From: JBBROS01 sp963792675
Lineage (GTDB): Bacteria; Pseudomonadota; Alphaproteobacteria; Acetobacterales; Acetobacteraceae
Length of the DNA stretch: 64,000 nucleotides
NCBI GenBank assembly: GCA_963792675.1
Contig: CAWBWT010000002.1
Span: 1,488,001 to 1,552,000, forward strand
Direction: 5' to 3'
In this document: positions 34,474-43,520 of the stretch, piece after piece
Numbering within the stretch: position 1 is the stretch's first letter
How the letters are laid out: each line of letters starts with the position of its first letter
Program-made: the position numbers and the translations under genes
The notes under the pieces: model-generated
What the model was told of the DNA's origin: nothing
The model's input: only the letters and a program-made list of their open reading frames with translations
Database searches by the model: none

Positions 34474-35601
34474 ATGACGCCGGCTCTTGGCCGCCCCCAT
34501 TACATCGGCAGCGAGATCTATCGCCGCTCCACCTACGGACCGACCCACCCGCTGGCGATCCCCCGGGTCACCACCTGCACCGATCTGTGCCGGGCCATGG
34601 GTTGGCTGCCGGATGCGCAATTCGTGGCGGCGCCGATGGCGGAGCGGGCCGATGTCGAGCGCTTCCACGATCCGGCCTATGTCGACGCGCTGTTCCGCGC
34701 CGAGGCGAACCAATCCGTGTCCGAGGACGACCGTGCGCGGTTCCGCATCGGCGCCGAAGGCAACCCCGTCTATCCCGAGATCTACCGCCGGCCGATGACC
34801 TCGGCCGGCGGCGTGATGCTGGCCTGCCGGATGACGCTGCCCGGCGGCATCGTGCATTGCCCCGGCGGCGGCACCCATCACGGCCGGCCGGCGCGGGCCA
34901 GCGGGTTCTGCTACCTCAACGACCCGGTGCTCGGCATCCTGAGCTGGCTGGAGGGCGGGCTCGACAACATCGTTTACCTCGATATCGACGCCCATCACGG
35001 CGACGGGGTCCAGGACGCATTCCATGGCGACGACCGGGTGCTGACGATCAGCGTGCACGAGGCCGGGCGCTGGCCGTTCACCGGCCGGGCCGATGACCGC
35101 GCGGGGGGTGCGGCGCGCAACCTGCCGGTGCCGCAAGGGTTCTGCGATACCGAGATGCGCTGGCTGATGGAGCAGGCGATCATTCCTTTAATTGCCGAGC
35201 GGGAGCCGCAGGCGATCTTCCTGCAATGCGGCGCCGACGCGCTGGAGGAGGATCCGCTGGCTCGGCTGTCGCTGTCCAACAATGCGCATCGCGCCGTGGC
35301 GGACGCGGTGCGCCGGCTGGCGCCGCGGCTGGTGGTAACCGGCGGGGGCGGCTACAATCCGTATACTGTCGGGCGCTGCTGGGCTGGAGTATGGGCAACG
35401 TTGAACGACATCGCGATCCCGCCGCGCACGACGCCGGACGCTGAAGCCGTGCTGAGGGCGTTGACCTACAACCGCGCCGCCGGCCGCAACCCGCCGGCGC
35501 ACTGGTTCACGACGGTCGCCGATGCGCCGCGGGAAGGACCGGTCCGCGACGAGGTGCGTCGGCTCGCTGAGCAGACATTGAAGGAAAGGATCGCTGCATG
35601 A
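34474..35601 (+). CDS. Histone deacetylase/AcuC family amidohydrolase
   Basis: The 375-residue product is a class I/II-like zinc deacetylase: HCPGGGTHHGRPARASGFCY, then YLDIDAHHGDGVQDAF with the aspartate/histidine zinc ligands, and VTGGGGYNPYTVGRCW near the end. Bacterial members include acetoin utilisation protein AcuC and acetylpolyamine amidohydrolases. I use the ATG at 34474; a GTG at 34465 is in frame. Its stop overlaps the next gene by four bases. Confidence 0.87.
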   Translation: MTPALGRPHYIGSEIYRRSTYGPTHPLAIPRVTTCTDLCRAMGWLPDAQFVAAPMAERADVERFHDPAYVDALFRAEANQSVSEDDRARFRIGAEGNPVYPEIYRRPMTSAGGVMLACRMTLPGGIVHCPGGGTHHGRPARASGFCYLNDPVLGILSWLEGGLDNIVYLDIDAHHGDGVQDAFHGDDRVLTISVHEAGRWPFTGRADDRAGGAARNLPVPQGFCDTEMRWLMEQAIIPLIAEREPQAIFLQCGADALEEDPLARLSLSNNAHRAVADAVRRLAPRLVVTGGGGYNPYTVGRCWAGVWATLNDIAIPPRTTPDAEAVLRALTYNRAAGRNPPAHWFTTVADAPREGPVRDEVRRLAEQTLKERIAA

Positions 35602-36080
35602 CGCGTCATCTGTTGAGTGGTGCGGTGCTCGTGGCCTTGACGTTGGCGCCCGGCCCGTCGAGCGCGCAGGACACCAGCAAGGCGCAGCCCGAGCTGCCGA
35701 AGGAAAAACTGGCGATCGTCACCAAGGACGGGGTCCGGCACGAATTCCAGGTCGAAATGGCGCTGAAGGACACGCAGCAGACCGTCGGCCTCATGTTCCG
35801 CACCGCGATCCCCGCCGATGGCGGCATGTTGTTCGACTGGGGCCAGCCGCGCGACAGCACGATGTGGATGCGCAACACCGTCAGCCCGCTGGACATGCTG
35901 TTCATCAACCCCGACGGCACGATCCGCCGGGTGGTCGAGAACACCGTTCCCGAGAGCCTCGCCATCATCGAAAGCCGCGGGCCGGTGCGTGCGACGTTGG
36001 AGGTCGCGGCCGGGACGGCGCGGCGGCTTAACATCCATGCCGGCGACAAGGTGGAGCAGCGCATTTTCAGCAATGGCTAA
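35598..36080 (+). CDS. DUF192 family exported protein
   Basis: The 160-residue product has a signal peptide (cleavage near SSA|QD, residue 23) and a DUF192 domain: VGLMFRTAIPADGGMLFDW, then MWMRNTVSPLDMLFI and the conserved C-terminal KVEQR. The family is widespread, periplasmic and of unknown function. It overlaps the deacetylase stop by four bases (ATGA), so the two are coupled. Confidence 0.9.
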   Translation: MTRHLLSGAVLVALTLAPGPSSAQDTSKAQPELPKEKLAIVTKDGVRHEFQVEMALKDTQQTVGLMFRTAIPADGGMLFDWGQPRDSTMWMRNTVSPLDMLFINPDGTIRRVVENTVPESLAIIESRGPVRATLEVAAGTARRLNIHAGDKVEQRIFSNG

Positions 36081-36141
36081 GTCGGCGGCCTCGCGGCGCT
36101 TTCAGTGCACCGCGAACCCCGCTATAGGCTCCAGCCTGGTT

Positions 36142-36218
36142 CGGGGCGTGGCGCAGCCTGGTAGCGCGCCTGTTTTGGGTACAGGAGGCCGCCGGTTCGA
36201 GTCCGGCCGCCCCGACCA
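36142..36218 (+). tRNA. tRNA-Pro (anticodon TGG)
   Basis: The 77-base sequence folds into a full cloverleaf. Acceptor arms are CGGGGCG and CGCCCCG, the D arm is GCGC-GCGC, the anticodon stem CCTGT-ACAGG holds loop TTTGGGT with anticodon TGG at 36176-36178, and the T arm is GCCGG-TTCGAGT-CCGGC. The 3' CCA is encoded. It reads the proline codons CCA and, by wobble, CCG and others. Confidence 0.97.
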
Positions 36219-36303
36219 CGGTGGCGCACGTCGCTGCCGGGCGACCGGCAAACGTCAATCAGGCGGCGTCACTTCGGTGGGCCGCTTCGGAGAGGGGCTC
36301 TCA

Positions 36304-36612
36304 ATGCGTGCGCGCATTTTCCAGCGGCCGAAGACCGCAACCCAGTCTGGCACGGCCGGCGCGGGCAACTGGGTGCTCGACTACGCCTCGAGCCAGCGGG
36401 AGCGGAACGACCCCTTGATGGGGTGGTGGGGCAGTACGAGCACGCAGAACCAGGTATCGCTGCGCTTCGACACCAAGGCGGAGGCCATCGCCTACGCGGA
36501 CAGCAACGGGATCGCCTACGACTTGGAACTGCCGCCGGCAACCAAGCCGATCAAGCCGAAGGCGTATGCCGACAATTTCCGCTGGGGTCGCGCCGAGAAC
36601 TGGACGCACTGA
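36304..36612 (+). CDS. NADH-dehydrogenase (complex I) accessory subunit, NDUFS4-like
   Basis: The 102-residue product matches the ETC complex I subunit family of alphaproteobacteria: MRARIFQRPKTATQSG at the start, then WVLDY, PLMGWWGSTST, the middle VSLRFDTKAEAIAYA, and KAYADNFRWGRAENWTH at the end. It corresponds to mitochondrial NDUFS4, which stabilises the peripheral arm. The ATG follows an AGAGGGG ribosome site. It lies 85 bases after tRNA-Pro. Confidence 0.92.
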   Translation: MRARIFQRPKTATQSGTAGAGNWVLDYASSQRERNDPLMGWWGSTSTQNQVSLRFDTKAEAIAYADSNGIAYDLELPPATKPIKPKAYADNFRWGRAENWTH

Positions 36613-36650
36613 CGGCGACGCGGGTGGCGCACTCCGCTCGACCGGTCGTG

Positions 36651-37031
36651 TCAGCCGGCGCCTGAGCCGCCCGGGGTGACATCCAGCAGCCGCGGCAGGC
36701 GCGACAGCGTCGTGAGGTGGAGCACGCGGCCGATGAGGGTCCGGGACTTCGCCGCACGATGGCCTTGGTCGGTGACCGCGGGGTCGAACGGCGGCCACGT
36801 GCGGAACTCGGTGACGTAGGCGAACTGCCCGTTGCAGAGGCTGACCGGACGTTTGACCAAAACGGGTCCGCGCGAACTGATGACGATCAGCCCGGCGATG
36901 ATCACGAACAACGGCGAAAGCAACAGCAAAGCAGCGAACGCCAGGCTAGGGGCCATTTGCGCCGCGGGAACGGCGGCGTCTCGGCGCAGGTGTATGCGCG
37001 CACTGCCATGACCGGCGGCTAGCGAAGGCAT
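36651..37031 (-). CDS. Short sugar-transferase-like membrane protein
   Basis: The 126-residue product has one membrane segment (about 27-52, LAFAALLLLSPLFVIIAGLIV) followed by SRGPVLVKRPV, FAYVTEFRTWP and TLIGRVLHLTTLSRLPRLLDV. These line up with the opening of bacterial sugar transferases (PF02397) that load sugar phosphate on undecaprenyl phosphate. The catalytic C-terminal part (GDMSLVGPRP-type) is absent, so it is either a remnant or a short orphan form. ATG 37031 has a GGAG site about eight bases upstream, which argues for expression. Confidence 0.6.
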   Translation of the reverse strand: MPSLAAGHGSARIHLRRDAAVPAAQMAPSLAFAALLLLSPLFVIIAGLIVISSRGPVLVKRPVSLCNGQFAYVTEFRTWPPFDPAVTDQGHRAAKSRTLIGRVLHLTTLSRLPRLLDVTPGGSGAG

Positions 37032-37259
37032 CTTCCAAACTCCGAGCGTCCATGACGGAGGGACTATCCTTCATACGTTAAAACTTTGTAAAAGTCGCCC
37101 GCGTTTGACGAAAAAGTAACGTTTCTGAGCGCGGAGGCGTTCCGAATTGGTCGACCGGTTCCCGGGTTTTCAACGGTCGCGGCGGGAGCGTTGAAGCTGC
37201 TGTGGAGCTTTCGAGCGCTTCGAACAACCCAGAAGCAGACCCTCAAGCAGGATCGAACG

Positions 37260-38108
37260 ATGACGGAAAAACAGGCCTGCGTCGTGCAGCCGGCGCATCA
37301 GCAAACCCAACAGGAAGTCGATCAAGTCCAGGAACTGGCCGGCATCACATACAGGTCGGAAGGGGCAGGGCCGCCGCTGCTGTTCTTGCACGGGATTGCC
37401 GGGGCCGCGCGACAGTTCGCCGGGCAGCTGCGGTTCTTTGCGGCCGAGCGGCAGGCGATCGCCTGGGACATGCCGGGTCACGGCGGGTCCGCTCCATTGC
37501 CGCTTGTCACGGTGGACGCGCTGGCCGCGGCATTGGGCGGGTTCATCGCGGCGCTTGGTCTGGACCGGCCGGTGCTGGTCGGGCACGGGCTGGGCGGGAT
37601 GATCGTGCAGCGGCTGCTGGCCGAGGCGCCGCGTGCCGCCCGCGGCGTAGTGCTGGCGCAAACCAGCGCCAGCTTCTTCGGCGACGACCCATCGGCCGCC
37701 GAGGCGTTCATCCGGTCCCGCCTAGGCCCGCTGGACGAGGGCAGCAGCATGGCCGACCTCGCCCCCGGCTTGGTCGCGGCACTCGCGGGCGAGGCTCCCG
37801 ACCCGGCGGGGCTCGCCCTGGCGCAGGCCTGCATCGCCGACACCCCCGACGCGTCCTACCGTGATGCGGTGCTCGGGATGCGCGGCTTCGACGTCCGCGA
37901 CGCGCTGCCGCGGATTGCCGTCCCGGCGCTGCTGCTGGCGGGCGAGCGGGACATTGAGGCGCCGGCGGTGGAGATGCGCCGGATGGCCGGGCGTGTCGCC
38001 GGTGCCCGCTTCGTGGAGCTCGAGCGGGCCGGGCACCTCGTGCATGTCGAGCAACCCGACCGCTTCAACTGCGCCGTCGCTTCGTTCCTGGCCGAATTTG
38101 GCCTTTAA
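37260..38108 (+). CDS. Alpha/beta hydrolase with glycine at the nucleophile position
   Basis: The 282-residue protein is a typical alpha/beta-hydrolase: HGIAGAARQF (oxyanion hole), AIAWDMPGHGGS, and the elbow VGHGLGG, where the usual serine is Gly110 (codon GGG at 37587-37589). The acid (Asp231 in AGERDIEAP) and histidine (His259 in AGHLVHVEQPDRF) are kept. Without a nucleophile it cannot act as a normal esterase; it may be a binding protein, use cofactor-free chemistry, or be inactive. ATG 37260 follows AAGCAGGA; an upstream frame start at 37191 is less likely. Confidence 0.85.
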   Translation: MTEKQACVVQPAHQQTQQEVDQVQELAGITYRSEGAGPPLLFLHGIAGAARQFAGQLRFFAAERQAIAWDMPGHGGSAPLPLVTVDALAAALGGFIAALGLDRPVLVGHGLGGMIVQRLLAEAPRAARGVVLAQTSASFFGDDPSAAEAFIRSRLGPLDEGSSMADLAPGLVAALAGEAPDPAGLALAQACIADTPDASYRDAVLGMRGFDVRDALPRIAVPALLLAGERDIEAPAVEMRRMAGRVAGARFVELERAGHLVHVEQPDRFNCAVASFLAEFGL

Positions 38109-38136
38109 GGACGGTGCCGGACGGTGGCCGGCGGCA

Positions 38137-38376
38137 TCAGTCGCATTCGCAGCCGGGGGTGGGCCCGTTCTTGGCTTGGACCACATGATGGTCGATCCAC
38201 TCCGCCACCAGCCGCCGCGCTTCGCTCAGCGACGCCTCGGGGTGGTGGATGCGATAGAGCGTCGTGCAGGCGCGAAACAACTCCGGGTCGCCGTTGCCAT
38301 GCGTCCGCAACTCGCGATACGCCGTGATGACGGCGCGCTCGCAGCGGCGTGCGATGGTGCTGACTTCTCGGACCAC
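38137..38376 (-). CDS. Small conserved-looking protein, unknown function
   Basis: The 79-residue product is predicted helical with charged residues and ends in PGCECD. It starts at GTG with an AGAGGA site seven bases upstream. I do not recognise the family. It sits between the convergent hydrolase gene and the tartrate dehydrogenase gene. Confidence 0.55.
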   Translation of the reverse strand: MVREVSTIARRCERAVITAYRELRTHGNGDPELFRACTTLYRIHHPEASLSEARRLVAEWIDHHVVQAKNGPTPGCECD

Positions 38377-38446
38377 GTGGCATCCTCTAGTTGCAACTCA
38401 CTCGCAGGACCGTAAGTTTACGGCCCGGGTGGCGTACAAGCAAGCG

Positions 38447-39517
38447 TCACCTAGCGGCGACCAGCTCAGCCAACGCGCGGCCCACCTCTTCCGTTCCGGC
38501 TTGCCCGCCCATGTCGCGGGTGCGCGGCCCGCCCTCGCGCAGCAGAGTCTCGATCGCGTCCACCACCGCCTTGGCTGCCGCGGCCTCGCCGAGATGCTCC
38601 AGCAGCATCGCCCCCGACCAGACCTGGCCGATCGGGTTGCACACGCGCTGCCCGGCGATGTCGGGCGCCGAGCCGTGCACCGGCTCGAACATGCTGGGAT
38701 GCAGCCGCTCGGGGTTGATGTTGGCGCTGGGGGCAATGCCGATGCTGCCGGCGACCGCCGGGCCGAGGTCGCTGAGGATGTCGCCGAACAGGTTGCTGCC
38801 GACCACCACATCGAACCAGTCCGGGTGCTGCACGAAGTGGGCGCACAGGATGTCGATGTGGAACTGGTCGGTGGTGACGTCCGGATACTGCGCGGCCATC
38901 GCGGCGAAGCGCTCGTCCCAGTACGGCATGGTGATGGTGATGCCGTTCGACTTGGTGGCCGACGTCAGCTTGCGGCGTGGCCGGGTGCGAGCCAGCTCGA
39001 ACGCGTACTTCATGATCCGGTCCGTGCCGATGCGGCTGAACACGGTGTGCTGGGTCACGGTTTCGCGGTCGGTGCCCTCGAACAGCCGGCCGCCGACGCT
39101 CGAATACTCGCCTTCGGTGTTCTCGCGCACGACATAGAAGTCGATGTCGGCTTCGGTGCGCCCGGCCAGCGGCGAGCGGGCGCCCGGCATCAGCTTGCAG
39201 GGGCGGACGCTGGCGTATTGATCGAAGCTGCGGCGGATCGGGATCAGGAGGCCCCACAACGAGACATGGTCCGGCACGTCCGGCCAGCCGACAGCGCCCA
39301 GGAACACCGCATCGTGCTCGCGCAGCTGGTCGAGTCCGTCTTCCGGCATCATCGCGCCTTCCCGCTTGTAGCGGTCGCACGACCAGTCGTACGGCGTCGT
39401 CTTGAGCGAGAAGCCGAACCGGGTCGCTGCCGCCTCGAGCACGCGCAGGCCTTCCGGCACCGTCTCCAGGCCGATGCCGTCACCGGGGATCGAGGCGATG
39501 CGATAGGTCCGGCTCAT
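38447..39517 (-). CDS. Tartrate dehydrogenase / isopropylmalate dehydrogenase family
   Basis: The 356-residue enzyme belongs to the beta-hydroxyacid oxidative decarboxylases: SIPGDGIGLETVPEG at the start, the substrate lysine/tyrosine region FYVVRENTEGEYSSVGG, metal-binding aspartates in VVGSNLFGDILSDLGP, and the NAD-binding MFEPVHGSAPDIAGQ. The variant VRENTEGEYSSVGG with an N-terminal Y-W-C segment fits the tartrate/malate (TtuC/DmlA) branch rather than LeuB. Likely reaction: NAD-dependent oxidation of tartrate or D-malate. Confidence 0.87.
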   Translation of the reverse strand: MSRTYRIASIPGDGIGLETVPEGLRVLEAAATRFGFSLKTTPYDWSCDRYKREGAMMPEDGLDQLREHDAVFLGAVGWPDVPDHVSLWGLLIPIRRSFDQYASVRPCKLMPGARSPLAGRTEADIDFYVVRENTEGEYSSVGGRLFEGTDRETVTQHTVFSRIGTDRIMKYAFELARTRPRRKLTSATKSNGITITMPYWDERFAAMAAQYPDVTTDQFHIDILCAHFVQHPDWFDVVVGSNLFGDILSDLGPAVAGSIGIAPSANINPERLHPSMFEPVHGSAPDIAGQRVCNPIGQVWSGAMLLEHLGEAAAAKAVVDAIETLLREGGPRTRDMGGQAGTEEVGRALAELVAAR

Positions 39518-39580
39518 GCTGTCTTCTCCAACGTCGGCGCGCAGAATGGACGCAAGCGGGTCCACGGTCTAGGAAGGCGC

Positions 39581-40309
39581 ATGGCCAACCACGCGCACAT
39601 GACCGACTGGGACCGCGACGCAGCGCTGACGACGGCGCGCATCCTGCTCGAGATCAAAGCGGTCAACTTCCGCCCCGAAGAGCCCTACACGTTCACCTCT
39701 GGGTGGAAGTCGCCGGTCTACATCGACTGCCGCAAGATCATCTACTTTCCCCGGGCACGGGCCAAGATCTGCGAGCTGGCGGCGGAAAAGATCGGCCGCC
39801 ACGTCGGCTACGAGAGCATCGAATGCGTGGCCGGGGGCGAGACGGCCGGCATCCCGTTCGCCGCCTGGATCTCGGACCGCATGCTGGCGCCGATGGCCTA
39901 CGTACGAAAGAAGCCCAAGGGATTCGGCCGCAACGCACTGATCGAGGGCGACGTGCCGGAGGGGCTGCGCACCTTGCTGGTCGAGGACTTGACCACCGAC
40001 GGGGCCTCAAAAATCCAGTTCGCCCAGGCGCTGCGGGACGCCGGCGCGATCGTGAACCACGCTTTCGTGGTGTTCTTCTACGGCGTGTTCCCCGGCAGCT
40101 TCGAGACACTTTCAAAAATGGACATCACGCTGCACCACCTGTGTACCTGGTGGGACGTGCTGGAGGCGTGCCGCGATCGGCCCTATTTCGCCAACTCGGC
40201 ACTGGCCGAGGTGCGTCGGTTCCTGGAGAACCCGGTCGCTTGGTCCGCCGCTCATGGCGGCGTCGCCTCGGCAGCCGAGGCGGCGGCGCGCAAGGCGGCG
40301 GCAGTCTGA
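39581..40309 (+). CDS. pyrE: Orotate phosphoribosyltransferase
   Basis: PyrE makes orotidine monophosphate from orotate and PRPP in pyrimidine synthesis. The 242-residue product has FTSGWKSPVYIDCRK, the PRPP-related GGETAGIPFAAW, AYVRKKPKGFGRN and the PRPP-binding motif LLVEDLTTDGASK. It is longer than enteric PyrE but matches the alphaproteobacterial form. A TAGGAAGG ribosome site precedes the ATG. It converges on the next gene with a palindromic terminator between. Confidence 0.93.
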   Translation: MANHAHMTDWDRDAALTTARILLEIKAVNFRPEEPYTFTSGWKSPVYIDCRKIIYFPRARAKICELAAEKIGRHVGYESIECVAGGETAGIPFAAWISDRMLAPMAYVRKKPKGFGRNALIEGDVPEGLRTLLVEDLTTDGASKIQFAQALRDAGAIVNHAFVVFFYGVFPGSFETLSKMDITLHHLCTWWDVLEACRDRPYFANSALAEVRRFLENPVAWSAAHGGVASAAEAAARKAAAV

Positions 40310-40319
40310 AGCATTAAGC

Positions 40320-40338
40320 CCGGGGGCGGCGCCCCCGG
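40320..40338. terminator. Bidirectional terminator palindrome at a convergent junction
   Basis: CCGGGGGC, loop GGC and GCCCCCGG form a perfect 8-bp stem midway between convergent pyrE and the GDSL-protein gene. The same architecture occurs at 62971-62989 at another convergent junction, suggesting a repeated element. Confidence 0.6.
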
Positions 40339-40344
40339 ACCGCC

Positions 40345-41895
40345 CTACACGTTGATCAGGCCGGCCACTGCGCCGTTGGCGCCGGAGCCGGTGCCGTTGC
40401 TGAACAGGTTGTGGCCGTAGTTCGCCGCACCGTTGCCCGCATCGACCAGGAATTGGGTCGCGGCCACCAGGTCGCGGGACTGCACCTCGGCGCTTTGCAC
40501 GAAGCTGGCGAGCACGTCGGCCGGCCGCAGCGCGCCGGCGTCGAGCTGCCCCGTCCAGTACGCGGCGCCCGCCGCATCGGCGGGGCGGCCGAGCATCTGC
40601 CCGTAGACGGAGGTGACGAACGCCGCGTCGGCGGACGGGCTGCCGCCGGCCGTGGCACCGTACACGCCCTGGCCTTCGCTCGAGGTCAGGAAACCGCTGG
40701 CGACGCCGCTCAGCGAGGTGCCGCCCTCATAGGCCTGTACCCAATATTGCAGCCCGGCGGCGTCGGGCGCCCGGCCGAGCGCGGTGTAAAGCTCGACCAC
40801 CGGGACGACGAAGCGCTGCGCTTCGGCCGAGGTGGCGATCGCGTAGTCGAGCTGCGGTGCCGTCAATGCGCCGCTGGTGACGCCGTCGCTCCAGAACGCG
40901 ACGTCGGCGGCCGGGGCGGCGCGCTGCAGGATGTTGGCATAGAACTGCGTGGTGAGCGCCGGAGCGCCGGCAAGCTGCAGCTCGGCCAGGCTGGTGACGG
41001 CCTGGTGGCCGGTTTCGGTCGGGTGCAGGCTGTCGAAGAACAGGTTCTGGTTCTGCGTGGTCGAGGCCGTCGCGCTGAGCGTGCCGCTGCTGGCGTCGGT
41101 GTAGCTGCCGGTCCAGACCGGGGAAACGCTGTTCACGAGGCCGTAGCTGGCCGGGTTGGCGCTGGCCGAGTCGATCAGCCCATAGGCGTCGACCACCTTG
41201 GCATTGAGGCCGGCGATCGTGGCCAGCTGGCCGGCGATGGCGGCGTTGAACTGCGCAGTGAGCGTCGAGGCCAAGGTGACCAGGGGCGAACTCGCCGAGC
41301 CGCCGGCCGCCGCCAGGACGGTCGGCGTCTTGCCCAGGTCGGGCACGGCGAACACCAGCAGGTTCTGCGCCCCATCGCTAGCAAGGCGGCGCACGAAGGT
41401 GATCTCGTTGGTGATCGCGGCGCTGACGTCGGCGGCCTGCTGCTCCTGCGTCAGGCCCGGCGTGCGGAGGATGTCGAGCAGGTCGTTGGCGCCGATCGAC
41501 AGCGTGTAGAGCGCGTTGGACGACGGGAACGGGACTTGCGTCTCGAACTGCGTGGCCTGCGCCGATAGCGAGATGGCGGTGATCAGCGTGCTGCCGCCGT
41601 TTTGCGGTGTCGATCCGGTTTCGGCGCCGCCGAACGCGAAGTCGTGGCCGAACAGCGGGGCGGTGCTCGGGGTCAGGGTGCCGAGGCCGAGTGCCACCGA
41701 CAGGTCCTGCACCCAGGTCGGGCCGTTGCTGAAGGTGTTGCCGGACAGGATGCCGTAGGATTGCGAGAAGTAGGGCGGCGACACCGGGGTCGTGCCGGTG
41801 ACGCTGGTGAGGATCGAGTCGTTGCCGGCGTCGGACAGGCTGTCGCCGAACGCGTAAAGGGCACTGTAGGTCGGCAGGGCCGGGTTCTGCGCCAT
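40345..41895 (-). CDS. GDSL/SGNH hydrolase with C-terminal DUF4214 repeats
   Basis: The 516-residue protein joins an SGNH esterase domain (1-305) to two DUF4214-like repeats (about 310-470). Catalytic blocks are AFGDSLSDAGN (Ser), SIGANDLLD and FDSLHPTETGH (Asp-His). The tail has FYANILQRAAPAADVAFW and LYTALGRAPDAAGLQYW, then VYGQMLGRPADAAGAAYW. There is no signal peptide. DUF4214 often occurs in large surface or type-I-secreted proteins, so secretion by a C-terminal signal is possible; no transporter is adjacent. Confidence 0.86.
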   Translation of the reverse strand: MAQNPALPTYSALYAFGDSLSDAGNDSILTSVTGTTPVSPPYFSQSYGILSGNTFSNGPTWVQDLSVALGLGTLTPSTAPLFGHDFAFGGAETGSTPQNGGSTLITAISLSAQATQFETQVPFPSSNALYTLSIGANDLLDILRTPGLTQEQQAADVSAAITNEITFVRRLASDGAQNLLVFAVPDLGKTPTVLAAAGGSASSPLVTLASTLTAQFNAAIAGQLATIAGLNAKVVDAYGLIDSASANPASYGLVNSVSPVWTGSYTDASSGTLSATASTTQNQNLFFDSLHPTETGHQAVTSLAELQLAGAPALTTQFYANILQRAAPAADVAFWSDGVTSGALTAPQLDYAIATSAEAQRFVVPVVELYTALGRAPDAAGLQYWVQAYEGGTSLSGVASGFLTSSEGQGVYGATAGGSPSADAAFVTSVYGQMLGRPADAAGAAYWTGQLDAGALRPADVLASFVQSAEVQSRDLVAATQFLVDAGNGAANYGHNLFSNGTGSGANGAVAGLINV

Positions 41896-42074
41896 GCGAC
41901 GTTCCTCCTGGGATCTGATTGCGGGCGGGCCCTCGCAGGCCCCCGTTGAGACTACAACGCGCTAAATCGGATCGGGTTAGTTGAAGATCGGCGGCCGCCG
42001 CCGTTTCCCCTCGACCGGGTCAACCTTCCATTCGGGAGCGGAGAAGGCCTATTCTCCGGCCAAGGAGATCCCCG

Positions 42075-43478
42075 ATGACCCCACCCGCCCGCGCCAACTC
42101 CGCCGCCGCCCGCGACATCGCGAACGTGCTGCATCCCTATACCGACCTCAAGGCGCACGCCGAGGTCGGTCCGATCGTGATCACCCGCGGCGAGGGCGTG
42201 CGCGTCTGGGACGATACCGGCAAGGCGTATATCGAGAGCGTGGCCGGGCTGTGGTGCGCCTCGCTCGGGTTCAGCAACGAGCGTCTGGCGAAGGCCGCCT
42301 ACGACCAGATGATGAAGCTGCCGTTCTATCACGCCTTCACCGCCAAGTCGCACGAGCCGATGATCGACTTGGCCGAGATGCTGATCGAGCGGGCACCGGT
42401 GCCGATGAGCAAGGTGTTCTTCGCCAATTCGGGGTCGGAAGCCAACGACACCGCGATCAAGATGGCCTGGTACTACAACAATGCCCTCGGCCGCCACGCG
42501 AAGAAGAAGATGATCGGGCGGATGAAGGGGTATCACGGCATCACCCTGGCGGCCGCGTCCCTGACCGGTTTGCCGAACAATCACCGCAGCTTCGACCTGC
42601 CGCTGCCGGGCTTCATCCATACCATGACGCCGCACTACTACCACGGCGCCGAAGCCGGCGAATCCGAGGAGGCGTTCGCGACCCGCTGCGCCGAGGCGCT
42701 CGATGCACTGATCGTGGCGGAAGGACCGGATACTGTCGCGGCCTTCATCGCCGAACCGCTGATGGGCGCCGGCGGAGTGATCGTGCCGCCGCGGACCTAC
42801 TTCGAAAAGATCCAGGCGGTGCTGCGAAAGCATGACGTCCTGTTCATCGCCGACGAGGTGATCTGCGGCTTCGGGCGCACCGGCAACTACTGGGGCAGCC
42901 AAACCTACGAGCTGCAGCCCGATATCCTCACCTGCGCCAAGGCGCTCTCGGCGTCATTCCTGCCGATCTCCGCGGTGATGGTGAACGAGCGCGTGTTCGA
43001 GGCGCTGGCCAGCGAAAGCCATACGATCGGCACGTTCGGCCACGGCTACACCTATTCCGGACATCCGGTGCCGGCGGCGGTGGCGATCGAGACGCTGAAG
43101 ATCTACGACGAGATCGACATCCTGGGCCAGGTGCGCGCCACCGGGCCGCACATGCAGGCGGAGCTGCGCCGCCGCTTCGAGGGGCATGAGCTGGTCGGCG
43201 AGGTGCGGGGCGTCGGCATGATCGCCGCCGTCGAGCTGGTCGCCGACCGGGCCGCCCGGCGCAACTTCGAGCCATCGGCCAAGATCGGCGGCCGCCTGAC
43301 GAAGCTGTGCGAGCAGCACGGGGTGATCGCCCGCTCATTGCCGAACGACACGATGGCGTTCAGCCCGCCATTGATCATGACGACGGGCGAAGTGGACCTG
43401 ATGCTCGACGGGGTGAGCCGGGCGCTGGACGAGCTGACGGTGCAGCTGCGCCGGGAGCGGATCGCCGCCGTGGCCTAG
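42075..43478 (+). CDS. Class III (omega) aminotransferase
   Basis: This 467-residue PLP enzyme has FFANSGSEANDTAIKMAWYY, the active-site stretch LFIADEVICGFGRTG, and the Schiff-base lysine in ILTCAKALSASFLPISA. The family opening VLHPYTDLKAH and length fit omega-amino acid:pyruvate or putrescine/GABA aminotransferases. An AAGGAGATC ribosome site precedes the ATG. Neighbours do not identify the amine donor. Confidence 0.92.
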   Translation: MTPPARANSAAARDIANVLHPYTDLKAHAEVGPIVITRGEGVRVWDDTGKAYIESVAGLWCASLGFSNERLAKAAYDQMMKLPFYHAFTAKSHEPMIDLAEMLIERAPVPMSKVFFANSGSEANDTAIKMAWYYNNALGRHAKKKMIGRMKGYHGITLAAASLTGLPNNHRSFDLPLPGFIHTMTPHYYHGAEAGESEEAFATRCAEALDALIVAEGPDTVAAFIAEPLMGAGGVIVPPRTYFEKIQAVLRKHDVLFIADEVICGFGRTGNYWGSQTYELQPDILTCAKALSASFLPISAVMVNERVFEALASESHTIGTFGHGYTYSGHPVPAAVAIETLKIYDEIDILGQVRATGPHMQAELRRRFEGHELVGEVRGVGMIAAVELVADRAARRNFEPSAKIGGRLTKLCEQHGVIARSLPNDTMAFSPPLIMTTGEVDLMLDGVSRALDELTVQLRRERIAAVA

Positions 43479-43520
43479 CGCGGGGGTGCCGCCCGGGTAC
43501 GGGCGACCCCGCCCGGCGGA

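Noticed and set aside
41952..42902. Leftward reading frame opposite the aminotransferase
   Set aside because: It is antisense to a clear class III aminotransferase and has no domain of its own.
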